Below are positions 8,756 to 15,737 of a stretch of DNA of 25,755 nt, piece after piece. The notes beneath the pieces are model-generated. The model saw only the letters and a program-made list of their open reading frames with translations, had not been told where the DNA came from and did not search any database. The stretch spans positions 1-25,755 of the forward strand of contig JAEEML010000023.1 of assembly GCA_016283195.1 (NCBI GenBank), in the 5' to 3' direction. This DNA is from Deltaproteobacteria bacterium. GTDB lineage: Bacteria > JAEEML01. Position 1 is the stretch's first letter; each line of letters opens with the position of its first letter. A program made the position numbers and the translations under genes.

Positions 8756-9124
8756 TTATTTAGCGGCGCACTGAGTTTTAATAGCGGTTATCTCTGCCAG
8801 CTCAGGGTATTTATTTAAACGGCTAAGTACACTATTTTTTATATATTGAAACTCCTGGGCATAAGCAGGGCTGTCAGCTTTTAAAATCAGCGTGTGGCCC
8901 CTCATGGTGAGCGGCTTAAGATGGCTGGCCATCTGCGGGCCGACAGCCTCCTGCCAATAATAATGGACAGAGACCAAAAAAGCACTTTTTCCATAACCTG
9001 CCGCCAAGCGCTTGTGGCCCTTCTCCGTCTCTTCTTTGGCCAGAGAATTAAATAGTTCCCTTATTTCATCAAGGTGCTCGGTTGCCAGAGAGCTAACAAA
9101 GAATTGTTTGAAATTATCGCTCAT
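8756..9124 (-). CDS. dciA: DciA-like DUF721 protein
   Basis: DUF721/DciA proteins load the replicative helicase DnaB in bacteria that lack DnaC or DnaI; they act in the cytoplasm at the origin. This one has 122 residues. The family core is visible: YYWQEAVGPQMASHLKP at about 55-71 (W57 and VG 61-62), a hydrophobic strand (HTLILKA), then DSPAYAQEFQYIKNSVLSRLN at 84-104, matching the usual pattern of a strand, a short aromatic motif and an amphipathic helix. The first 45 residues are charged and helical. The ribosome site is weak (GGGAAG). It is divergent from the Rho_N-domain gene with 112 bases between. The family assignment rests on motif pattern only; the helicase-loading role is inferred from the family. 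Confidence 0.7.
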   Translation of the reverse strand: MSDNFKQFFVSSLATEHLDEIRELFNSLAKEETEKGHKRLAAGYGKSAFLVSVHYYWQEAVGPQMASHLKPLTMRGHTLILKADSPAYAQEFQYIKNSVLSRLNKYPELAEITAIKTQCAAK

Positions 9125-9149
9125 TTTTCTTCCCAGGGCTAAATTTATA

Positions 9150-9178
9150 TTGACCTCCGGACTCTTTTAGAGTACAAG
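9150..9178 (+). promoter_or_regulatory. Predicted sigma-70 promoter of the Rho_N-domain gene
   Basis: TTGACC (9150-9155) and TACAAG (9173-9178) are spaced by 17 bases, about 60 bases before the start at 9237. The leader also holds TACGC and GCGTA flanking TTTTC, a five-pair hairpin just before the ribosome site AAGGAG. Confidence 0.5.
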
Positions 9179-9236
9179 AGCTTTCGCAAAATTTCAAGGT
9201 ACGCTTTTCGCGTATTTTGTTGATAAGGAGCATATT

Positions 9237-9536
9237 ATGGATCTTAAAGCTTTACTTGCCATGCCTGTAGCTAAATTACGTGACGAAGCCGGTAAAATCG
9301 AAGGGCTCACCGGTGTTAAGAATATGGATAAAAAACAGCTCTTATCCGCCATTGCCAAACGCGATGATATCAAACTGCCGGCTAATTTGACCTACAGCGA
9401 AGAAGGCCTCAAAGTTAAAGCCAAAGTCAGCGAATTAAAAGCTAAAAGAAAAGCTCTGGTCAAAGAGGGCAAATTTGCTGCCGCTCGTGCTGCTCGCAAA
9501 CACATGAAACGCGCTCTGCGTGATATGAACGCCTAA
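9237..9536 (+). CDS. Small protein with a Rho N-terminal-like domain
   Basis: A 99-residue basic protein. Residues 1-45 (LLAMPVAKLRDEAGKIEGLTGVKN, then MDKKQLLSAIAK) follow the pattern of the Rho_N/SAP-like helical domain: a leucine-rich helix, a Pro-Val helix cap, a glycine turn and a Met-Asp-Lys-Lys helix. In Rho this domain helps bind nucleic acid. The remaining 50 residues are Lys/Arg/Ala-rich and probably form one long helix (VKAKVSELKAKRKALVKEG), which suggests RNA or DNA binding. A good AAGGAG ribosome site and a canonical promoter precede it. It stands alone, followed after 21 bases by a tRNA. It is not transcription factor Rho itself, as it lacks the ATPase. Its role is unknown; a small nucleic-acid-binding protein is the best reading. 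Confidence 0.75.
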   Translation: MDLKALLAMPVAKLRDEAGKIEGLTGVKNMDKKQLLSAIAKRDDIKLPANLTYSEEGLKVKAKVSELKAKRKALVKEGKFAAARAARKHMKRALRDMNA

Positions 9537-9557
9537 AATTCACTTTCTGCCTTCTGC

Positions 9558-9634
9558 GCGCGACTAGCTCAGTTGGATAGAGTGTCGGCCTCCGAAGCCG
9601 AAGGTCGTGGGTCCGAATCCCGCGTCGCGCGCCA
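9558..9634 (+). tRNA. tRNA-Arg (anticodon CCG)
   Basis: A 77-base tRNA including encoded CCA. The acceptor GCGCGAC pairs with GTCGCGC. The D-arm is GCTC/GAGT, and the anticodon stem TCGGC/GCCGA holds the loop CTCCGAA, so the anticodon is CCG and it reads CGG. The T-stem is GTGGG/CCCGC with loop TCCGAAT, and the discriminator is G. It may be read from the upstream Rho_N-domain gene promoter, as only 21 bases separate them. Confidence 0.95.
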
Positions 9635-9669
9635 TTTTATCTTTAATTTCTAAGATTTTGGGGATTGGT

Positions 9670-10830
9670 TTAGCCAAAGAGTTCGGCGTTATATTCGCCG
9701 CCGCGCATAAGTTCGAGCTGTCTGTCTTCCAGCTCTAATGTGGCTCTCTCGATAGTAATAGCCGGTTGCAACTCCTTTACATAGACTCTATCAATATGCA
9801 CCATTTTTTTGGGATCGTTAAATTGCCCCGCGCCCACCTGGCCGCCAAAGTGGTCAGAGCGGCCAAAAGCTATATGGAGGCCCAATTTTTCATCGAGCAA
9901 AATGGCGCCGATTGGTTTTAAGCCAAAGCCGCCCAAAACCCCCAGCCCCAGCTCTGCCATATTGCCATAAGCCGGCTCTTCCCTGAGACGCGCACTCTCC
10001 TGCCTGGCCACAGGCCCGCAACCGGTCACACCAATGGCTCTGTTTTGCTCAATATGGTAAAAGAGCACATCAGTGCCAAACTGCACCGGCAAAGTACCGT
10101 GGCTTTTACTTGGATTATCCGCCACTTCGCCTTCATAAGGCACAATATATGCCTCCCCTGAGGGCACATTGCCGGCCTGCCCCTTTTCGGTAATGAGGCC
10201 GGTGGAGGAATGAGCTTTACGGTAGCGTAAATCAAGATAAAGCGTAAGCGGCTCATCACGCCCTTCCACTTTAAAGACAATTTCCGCCCCGTTGGCTTTT
10301 GTCAGCCAGTTGCTGATAGCCAGCACTTTTTTCGCTACTTCATGATAATCAAGACGCAGCGCGGGAATCATATCTTCCGAAAAGCCGGGCAAAGTAGCCG
10401 CTTTAAAGCCATAGGTAGGAGCAGCCAGTTTTAGCGGCGCGGTAGCCGAATATTCAGTTGGCGCCATAATCAGGCTGTGTTTGCCGAATATTTCGGCCAA
10501 AGTCTCCTCCTTGGCTCCGGAGAGAGCGGCAGCCGAAAGGGGCAAATTATGCCCATCAAAAGGCCACATTGCAGGCGGCAAATCGCCGTTATTAGTCATA
10601 ACGGCGCGGTAGAGATAAAAGGTAGCACAAAAAGGCCCACCCTCTTTTTGGGCCTCTTGCAAATTTTTGTACCAATTCCAGGCGATGTGCCGCCGTTCCT
10701 GCCAGCGCGGATTATCGCTCTCTATCTCTTCCGGTAAATCCACCAAAATAGCTATATTTTGCTCCGCGGCAGTGGGGGCAAATACGCGTTCAATCAGGGC
10801 CAAAAGTTCATTTTTCGCAAGATATTCCAT
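9670..10830 (-). CDS. Metallopeptidase of the M29 aminopeptidase-like family
   Basis: A 386-residue cytoplasmic protein with no signal peptide. The C-terminal half has the layout of M29 (thermophilic aminopeptidase AmpS/AmpT) and NicX-like proteins: NVPSGEAYIVPYEG at about 221-234 with E226, then AELGLG with E293, HIAFG with H319, and MVHIDRVY with H345 and D347. These agree with the two-metal ligands of M29. The N-terminal half (about 1-170) is the usual poorly conserved domain. The gene lies 25 bases downstream of glk on the same strand and is probably co-transcribed. The ribosome site is modest (GGGCGGA). It might be an aminopeptidase or, less likely, a ring-cleaving enzyme of the NicX type, which shares the fold; the sequence does not decide. 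Confidence 0.65.
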   Translation of the reverse strand: MEYLAKNELLALIERVFAPTAAEQNIAILVDLPEEIESDNPRWQERRHIAWNWYKNLQEAQKEGGPFCATFYLYRAVMTNNGDLPPAMWPFDGHNLPLSAAALSGAKEETLAEIFGKHSLIMAPTEYSATAPLKLAAPTYGFKAATLPGFSEDMIPALRLDYHEVAKKVLAISNWLTKANGAEIVFKVEGRDEPLTLYLDLRYRKAHSSTGLITEKGQAGNVPSGEAYIVPYEGEVADNPSKSHGTLPVQFGTDVLFYHIEQNRAIGVTGCGPVARQESARLREEPAYGNMAELGLGVLGGFGLKPIGAILLDEKLGLHIAFGRSDHFGGQVGAGQFNDPKKMVHIDRVYVKELQPAITIERATLELEDRQLELMRGGEYNAELFG

Positions 10831-10855
10831 AGATTCCGCCCAGTACTAAAAATGA

Positions 10856-11845
10856 TTAAATATTGCTGTCTTTGGCTATGGCATAATGAGCTGCCCCTAT
10901 AAGGTTGGCTCTGGTGTTTAATATAACCTTAACCGGCATATTTTCCATAGCTTCGCAAAAGCGCCCTTTGGCAGAAAAATTACGCATAAACTTAGGTTTT
11001 CTAAGGTAATTCAAAAGGCGCGGAGGAATACCGCCGCCCAAATAAAGCCCGCCGCTGGCCCAAACTTTTAAAGCCAGATTCCCGGCTTCGGCTGCCAAAA
11101 TAGAAGTAAACATTTCCACTGTGAGCTGACAGATTTCGCACTTATGATTCAGGCCGTTATTTACAATAATCGGCGTTTTATCATCAGCTGCCGAAAGTTG
11201 TTCCGCAAGCCAGGCGGGCTCATCCAAGGCTTGGGTATCTTTAATAAAATTATAAATATTGGGAATACCTATGCCGCTGCAAATACGCTCATAGCTCACA
11301 TGTTCGTAGCGCCCTTGCAAATAGCGGAGCAGCTCAATTTCCAAATCATTTAAGGGAGCAAAATCGGTGTGTCCGCCTTCGGTGGCATGGCTTTCATAGC
11401 GCTTACCGTTATGAATAAGATAAGCTTCACCAAGCCCTGTTCCCGGAGCAATAACGGCAATGGGACCGCCTTCAACTTGAAGGCCGCTATTTAAAACCTG
11501 AACATCCTCTTCTTGCAAAAAAGGTATCGATTCGGCGAGAGCTGCCAAATCATTTAAGAGCCAGGCTTTTTCCAGGCCGAGAGTCTTTTCCAGCTGCTTT
11601 TCGTCAATAATCCAGGGCAGATTGGTAATCCAGGAACGGCCATCGGCAACCGGCCCGGCCACGCCAAAAACGGCATGTGTTACCGGCAATTTTGTCTGCT
11701 CCAAAAAATCTTTTATCACTGCTTCCAGGCTGGGGTAACGGTGGCAGGGGAAATGGGCTTCCACCACCGATTCGCGCAGGGAATCTTCCGGAGAAAAAAC
11801 CGCCAGACGAGTATTGGTACCGCCGACATCACCAACTAATAACAT
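10856..11845 (-). CDS. glk: Glucokinase
   Basis: Phosphorylates glucose with ATP to glucose 6-phosphate in the cytoplasm. It has 329 residues, near the 321 of E. coli Glk. The phosphate loop GDVGGTNTR is at 5-13, the catalytic Asn-Asp pair at N98 and D99 (LLNDLAALA), the ATP-binding GTGLGEA at about 135-141, and the sugar-binding EGGH at 156-159. This is the E. coli-type Glk family, not the ROK family. A longer frame begins at 11863, but GGGAGG sits 5 bases before the ATG at 11845 and the predicted transcript starts near 11871, so 11845 is chosen. The gene is followed by the M29-like peptidase and is divergent from upp. A hairpin overlaps its ribosome site. Confidence 0.93.
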   Translation of the reverse strand: MLLVGDVGGTNTRLAVFSPEDSLRESVVEAHFPCHRYPSLEAVIKDFLEQTKLPVTHAVFGVAGPVADGRSWITNLPWIIDEKQLEKTLGLEKAWLLNDLAALAESIPFLQEEDVQVLNSGLQVEGGPIAVIAPGTGLGEAYLIHNGKRYESHATEGGHTDFAPLNDLEIELLRYLQGRYEHVSYERICSGIGIPNIYNFIKDTQALDEPAWLAEQLSAADDKTPIIVNNGLNHKCEICQLTVEMFTSILAAEAGNLALKVWASGGLYLGGGIPPRLLNYLRKPKFMRNFSAKGRFCEAMENMPVKVILNTRANLIGAAHYAIAKDSNI

Positions 11846-11854
11846 ATTAACCTC

Positions 11855-11873
11855 CCGTCTCATAAAGAGACGG
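11855..11873 (-). promoter_or_regulatory. Leader hairpin abutting the glk ribosome site
   Basis: CCGTCTC and GAGACGG form a perfect seven-pair stem with a five-base loop. On the glk strand its 3' arm ends directly at GAGG of the ribosome site (GACGGGAGG), so folding would partly mask the first bases of the site. The predicted transcription start is at or next to the hairpin, so it may form the very 5' end of the mRNA. Confidence 0.55.
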
Positions 11874-11877
11874 CGCC

Positions 11878-11906
11878 ATAGTAAGGCAAGAATGGTGATT
11901 TAGCAA
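11878..11906 (-). promoter_or_regulatory. Predicted sigma-70 promoter of glk
   Basis: On the minus strand TTGCTA (11906-11901) and TACTAT (11883-11878) are separated by 17 bases. This places the start of transcription near 11871, giving a leader of about 26 bases that begins with the hairpin. Confidence 0.45.
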
Positions 11907-11974
11907 TGACTTAGGGAGAATTATTGCCAAAAAGTCCCTTTTTTAATAGCTATTAGAAAATGAAGGAGGGCAAG

Positions 11975-12778
11975 ATGTCCGATATAACATATAGCTCATA
12001 CAATTATGCGCCATCGTTATTAAAACATAATTACGGTTCGCAATTTCATTTGGCGAGCGATCCTATAAGCCTCACCAAACTGGCTATTCTGGGCCGGCCG
12101 GCAACCAGGCAACCGCTCATTATGGATTTAGTGGCCGACCTTTACCGCCAGCTTTTGGTCTATGCCGCCGCTGAGCTTACGGAATGTGCGGTAGATACGG
12201 AATCCCGCATGACCGCCCTCTCCGGTAAAAAATGGCATGGGCGCATTTTAGACAGCGCCAATAAAGTAGTCGTGGCGGCCATTGCCCGGGCCGGCACTCT
12301 GCCCGGCGAAGTTATCTTTCGCGAATTATCGCGGCTTATCGATCCGCAAAATGTGCGCATCGACCATTTTCTCATGGCGAGAAGCGTAGATGCCAGCGGC
12401 AGCGTCACCGGCACTGCCAACAGCGGCTATAAAATAGGCGGCCCCATAGATGGAGCTACGCTGCTCATTCCCGATCCCATGGGTGCCACCGGCTCCACCA
12501 TTATTGAAACAGTGGAACTTTACCGCAAGTTAAAACTCGGTACTCCGCGCAAAATTGTAGCTCTCCACCTCATTATAACGCCGGAATATATTGCCCATGT
12601 GCGGCAAAAAATTCCCGAGGCCGAAGTTTACGCTCTGCGCCTGGACAGAGGTCTAAGCAGCGATGAAGCTCTTTCCGCCCCGCTGGGCGAAAAGCCGGAA
12701 AAAGGCTTAAATGAGCACGATTACATCATTCCCGGCCTGGGCGGTATCGGGGAAATCATGAGCAATAGTTTTGTCTAA
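11975..12778 (+). CDS. upp: Uracil phosphoribosyltransferase-like protein
   Basis: Predicted to convert uracil and PRPP to UMP in pyrimidine salvage. The PRPP-binding loop is IPDPMGATGST at about 165-175, the upstream region IARAGTLPGE at 103-112 matches the ILRAGLGM motif, and GLNEHDYIIPGLGG at 244-257 matches the uracil-binding loop. At 267 residues it is longer than the usual 208: it has about 30 extra residues at the N-terminus and an insert of about 16 residues (228-243) just before the uracil loop. GGAGG lies 5 bases before the ATG at 11975, so this start is preferred to the ATG at 11960. Its 3' end overlaps that of the convergent matrixin gene by 23 bases. The insert near the base-binding site leaves some doubt about the exact substrate. 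Confidence 0.82.
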   Translation: MSDITYSSYNYAPSLLKHNYGSQFHLASDPISLTKLAILGRPATRQPLIMDLVADLYRQLLVYAAAELTECAVDTESRMTALSGKKWHGRILDSANKVVVAAIARAGTLPGEVIFRELSRLIDPQNVRIDHFLMARSVDASGSVTGTANSGYKIGGPIDGATLLIPDPMGATGSTIIETVELYRKLKLGTPRKIVALHLIITPEYIAHVRQKIPEAEVYALRLDRGLSSDEALSAPLGEKPEKGLNEHDYIIPGLGGIGEIMSNSFV

Positions 12779-13592
12779 CAAAGCGCCCTAAAAGATAGAT
12801 CAAAAAGGGAAAGAATCCCCAAAAAGTTGCGCTGCCGCTTTGGTTACAACCGCTATCGGCATTTTTCACAATAATATTTATTTTTTCTTTGGGGGGTGAA
12901 AAAGCCCGGCAATTGTTTTTACAATCAGAGCTATCGGCACAAAAACCGTTTTCCTCGCCGGTAGGGTATTTAAAGCAAATAGCCTCTTCGTCATCGGGAA
13001 AAAGCGTGCGGCAACGTGTTTCGGCGGTTGCGGCATAGGGATACATCACTGAATCATTTGTGGCCGTATGCTCCAGGCCCAGCATGTGGCCTATTTCATG
13101 GACGGCAGTGTTTTTAAGATCGGTCTTTACCAGCAAATCACTATTTGTAAAGACAAAGTTTTCGCTGTTAAATTCAATGTCGGCATCCAAAATTTCGCCG
13201 GTGTAATTGTTAGCGGTAACAGTGGTTATGGCAATAGCCAGGCTGGAATACGGCCAATTTTTTTCATAAAAGGAGAGGCTGTTTTGATTACTCAAGGGCT
13301 CTAAATAATCGAAGCCTATTTTGCCGTTAAAAGCTTCTGTGCTCTCACTAAAGGTAAAATCTGAACAACTAACGCTATTCCAAACGGCAAAAGCTTCTCT
13401 TAAAGTATCAAGCTCACCGCTGCCGGCAATATCTTCGGTGCCTTTGCTATCGAGCACAAAGGGCACCACCCGCTTTGACCAAAAAACCGCCACACCCTGG
13501 CCCTCTTGCAAAGCAGTGCACATAAAAGCTTTAAGCTCCGGGGCCCATAAAAAGGTAATAACAGCTGATATGATTAGTAATTTTTTATTCAT
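12756..13592 (-). CDS. Secreted matrixin-like metalloprotease with a MYXO-CTERM-like tail
   Basis: A 278-residue exported zinc protease of the M10/matrixin type. The signal peptide covers about 1-22 (KK, hydrophobic core, ELKA). The zinc motif HEIGHMLGLEH is at 165-175, with the catalytic glutamate E166 and all three histidines, and the Met-turn SVMYP at 181-185. Cysteines at 194, 206, 218, 224, 228 and 249 suggest disulphides outside the cytoplasm. The C-terminus reads as a sorting tail: Gly-Cys at 248-249, a hydrophobic stretch (about 257-268) and a basic end, as in MYXO-CTERM signals of myxobacteria, though the run after the membrane segment (GRFVRQ) is less arginine-rich. The protein may be surface-anchored. 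There is no pro-domain with a cysteine switch. Its 3' end overlaps upp. Confidence 0.85.
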   Translation of the reverse strand: MNKKLLIISAVITFLWAPELKAFMCTALQEGQGVAVFWSKRVVPFVLDSKGTEDIAGSGELDTLREAFAVWNSVSCSDFTFSESTEAFNGKIGFDYLEPLSNQNSLSFYEKNWPYSSLAIAITTVTANNYTGEILDADIEFNSENFVFTNSDLLVKTDLKNTAVHEIGHMLGLEHTATNDSVMYPYAATAETRCRTLFPDDEEAICFKYPTGEENGFCADSSDCKNNCRAFSPPKEKINIIVKNADSGCNQSGSATFWGFFPFLIYLLGRFVRQNYCS

Positions 13593-13630
13593 AATTGCCT
13601 AAGTTAAAAGCTTGGGCCAAATAGTAAAAA

Positions 13631-13715
13631 TGGTGCGCGGGGAGGGACTTGAACCCTCACGAGCTAGCTCACTGGAACCTAAATCCAGCGCGTCTACCAG
13701 TTCCGCCATCCGCGC
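13631..13715 (-). tRNA. tRNA-Leu (anticodon UAG)
   Basis: An 85-base class II tRNA with encoded CCA. The acceptor GCGCGGA pairs with CCCGCGC except for an A-C mismatch at the last position. The anticodon stem CTGGA/TCCAG holds the loop TTTAGGT, so the anticodon is UAG and it reads CUN codons. The long variable arm (GAGCTAGCTC region) and T-arm GAGGG/CCCTC with TTCAAGT are typical of leucine tRNA. Confidence 0.95.
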
Positions 13716-13795
13716 ACGGAACGAGGCGCATTATAACTATTTACCGGGAGAGCGCAATAATTTTTATCGCTCCTGTTTTTTGTTTAAAATTGTAT

Positions 13796-13824
13796 TTGCA
13801 GCAAGGAGCATATTGCCATAAAAT
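13796..13824 (+). promoter_or_regulatory. Predicted promoter of the basic repeat protein gene
   Basis: TTGCAG (13796-13801) and TAAAAT (13819-13824) are spaced by 17 bases, about 30 bases before the start at 13854. The -10 box is strong; the -35 box matches only in its first half. Confidence 0.4.
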
Positions 13825-13853
13825 ACGCACTCGGGTCTTTTTGGAGGTTTACC

Positions 13854-14342
13854 ATGGAAAATAAAATTATCGATTCAGTAAAAGCAGCCGGTGGTTTTGT
13901 TAAATATGCCGAAAAGCAAGCCAAAGAAGTTTCCGACACCATCAGGGAGCGAGTAGAACAATCGGATCTCTCCGCCGAAACAGAAATTGTTAAACGCAAA
14001 GCCCGCAAATTAGTGCATAAAGTAAGTAAAAAAAGCTATTCGGTTTTTGAAAATCACAAAGATATTTTGCCGGAAAAACTCAAACCAGTTTCGGAAACTG
14101 TAGAGCTTATTTTGGAAAGCGTGGTAGAACTCTCCAAAAATGACGATGAAGAAGAAGCGGCCGAAGTTGTAACCGACGCTAAGGCTAACGAACAGGAAGC
14201 TCCCAAAAAACGGCGCTATGTAAGAAAAGCCAAAGCGGCCCAAGCTGAAGCTCCCAAAAAGCGGCGTTATGTAAGAAAAGCCAAAGTCACCAAAGAATCC
14301 GCGCCGGCGGAAGCTCCGGCTGAAGCCCCGGCAGCAGAATAA
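13854..14342 (+). CDS. Small phasin-like or nucleic-acid-binding protein with basic repeats
   Basis: A 162-residue hydrophilic protein. Residues 1-95 look like continuous amphipathic helix, rich in Lys, Glu, Val and Ala, resembling phasin or apolipoprotein-like proteins. An acidic stretch follows (DDEEEAAE, about 97-104), and then the 13-residue motif EAPKKRRYVRKAK occurs twice, at 115-127 and 132-144, with a 17-residue period. The end is a Pro-Ala-Glu tail. Clustered Lys/Arg with Tyr suggests binding to nucleic acid or another polyanion, as in histone H1-like bacterial proteins, but this is inference. A GGAGG ribosome site lies 7 bases before the start. It is convergent with the transporter gene, with only 3 bases between the stop codons and no clear terminator. 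The family is not certain. Confidence 0.75.
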   Translation: MENKIIDSVKAAGGFVKYAEKQAKEVSDTIRERVEQSDLSAETEIVKRKARKLVHKVSKKSYSVFENHKDILPEKLKPVSETVELILESVVELSKNDDEEEAAEVVTDAKANEQEAPKKRRYVRKAKAAQAEAPKKRRYVRKAKVTKESAPAEAPAEAPAAE

Positions 14343-14345
14343 TTT

Positions 14346-15596
14346 CTATTTATTCTCACTATTTACTTTTTTAAATCTCTTAGTTATTCCCAAAACAATT
14401 ACCCCCCAAATGGCGAGGAGTCCCAAGGTGAGCGGCGAAACCAGCCCAATGGCGCCGAAAGCAGCTATGGGCATGAGAATAAGCGAGGCCCCGCCTTTGG
14501 CAAGGCGAAAGGTGAGCATATCAACAATGGATTTACCGGCTGTTTTTTCTTCATAGCTTAAGGGGATATAAAGCAGGTTTTTGGCGGCCTTAAAGAGACT
14601 GTAATCCATAACCTTGCCGGTGATTTTAACCGCCGCGATAATAGCAAAAACAGGATAAATAAGAAAGCCCACCATGCCGGCGCCCAAAAGAGCAGGGATA
14701 ATAAGCATAGTGCCGCCAACACCGACAGCCCCGATAATCGGGCCGGTCAAAACATTAAAAATAAGCGTAGTCACCGAAACTGCGGCATATATATAACCTA
14801 TTATTTCAGTTCTCTTATCCACATTGGCAAAAGTCTCTTCGATAACGTGATTATATTCATAATCTATAAGAGTCATGGCCACCTGAACAACAATTATCAA
14901 AAAAAACATCAGCCAGAGATATGAGCTTTTTTGCACCACTTTAACGGCGCCTACCAGGGGAAGTTCCCGGCTTTCGGCGGCTTTTACCTCTTTGGATACC
15001 GGCTCAGGCTTTTTAGCCGGGCCGTGAATAAAGGCGGTGATTTGCCCTAAAACGGCCATTAATACCAAAAGCGGCACCACTATTATAAGGACTCTTTCCG
15101 AGCCGTATTTAAGAGCTATCTTGCCGACAGCCACATTGCCGATAAGCCCGCCGATAGAGCCGATGGCGCCAAAAAAGCCGTAAATCCAGCTGGCTTTTTT
15201 TATGCTAAGCACCGTATTGGTATAGGTATAAAATATTTCTACCAGAGCCACTACATAAAGATCTTTCCAAGCATACAAAATATAATAGGCGGCGTGCGGC
15301 CAAACAGTGGTAAGCGGTATCAGGGCGGCCAGCAGGAGAGCCGCCAGCAAAGCCACTTCTCCAAAGAGTTTTACCAAATCGGCCTTGGGCAGAATGTGGT
15401 TATAAAGCACCACCATCAAAATACTGCCCAGGGCTACAGCCAGCCAGGCAGTGGGTAAATTGGCACTTCCTTCACTCTTTAAAAACAGCGACTCGGTAGC
15501 CGGCCGGCTTAAAGCATAAGAAAACATCACTAAAAAAGACTGACAGCATAATCCGCTGATGACGGCCAAACGCCGCCTAGGAGAGAGATGATCCAT
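14346..15596 (-). CDS. ATP/ADP translocase-like nucleotide transporter (Npt/Tlc family)
   Basis: A 416-residue inner-membrane protein with about 11-12 hydrophobic segments. Its pattern follows the Npt/Tlc nucleotide carrier family: the first helix ends in SYALSRPATESLFLKSEG, and the signature region YAWKDLYVVALVEIFYTYTN, then KKASWIYGFFGAIGSIGGL, matches the Tlc stretch in which a WELWG-like helix is followed by a family RFYxLFGxxAN-like motif. Proteins of this family swap ATP for ADP in obligate intracellular bacteria, but relatives also occur in free-living bacteria, where the role is unclear. A short central loop is charged. A frame extends to 15635, but the ATG at 15596 has GGAGGT 6 bases upstream and sits just after a canonical promoter, so it is chosen. 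A general MFS transporter is the alternative. Confidence 0.6.
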   Translation of the reverse strand: MDHLSPRRRLAVISGLCCQSFLVMFSYALSRPATESLFLKSEGSANLPTAWLAVALGSILMVVLYNHILPKADLVKLFGEVALLAALLLAALIPLTTVWPHAAYYILYAWKDLYVVALVEIFYTYTNTVLSIKKASWIYGFFGAIGSIGGLIGNVAVGKIALKYGSERVLIIVVPLLVLMAVLGQITAFIHGPAKKPEPVSKEVKAAESRELPLVGAVKVVQKSSYLWLMFFLIIVVQVAMTLIDYEYNHVIEETFANVDKRTEIIGYIYAAVSVTTLIFNVLTGPIIGAVGVGGTMLIIPALLGAGMVGFLIYPVFAIIAAVKITGKVMDYSLFKAAKNLLYIPLSYEEKTAGKSIVDMLTFRLAKGGASLILMPIAAFGAIGLVSPLTLGLLAIWGVIVLGITKRFKKVNSENK

Positions 15597-15614
15597 GAGA
15601 TACCTCCGCGGCCT

Positions 15615-15643
15615 TCTATAACGAGCGAAAATCATTCTGTCAA
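15615..15643 (-). promoter_or_regulatory. Strong predicted sigma-70 promoter of the translocase-like gene
   Basis: On the minus strand TTGACA (15643-15638) and TATAGA (15620-15615) are separated by 17 bases. The -35 box is the perfect consensus. Transcription would begin near 15608, about 12 bases before the start codon, which rules out the upstream ATG at 15635. Confidence 0.6.
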
Positions 15644-15737
15644 TGTATGGCTTTTTTCTCTTGTTATCGGCAAAAATTTGGGCATGATGACTCTAGTATC
15701 TTTAGAGAACCATAAGCAGAGGTTCAGAGAGTAAGAT

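Noticed and set aside
9558-9634. tRNA-Arg as an attachment site for an integrated element
   Set aside because: There is no integrase gene nearby and no repeat of the tRNA 3' end is visible in the window.
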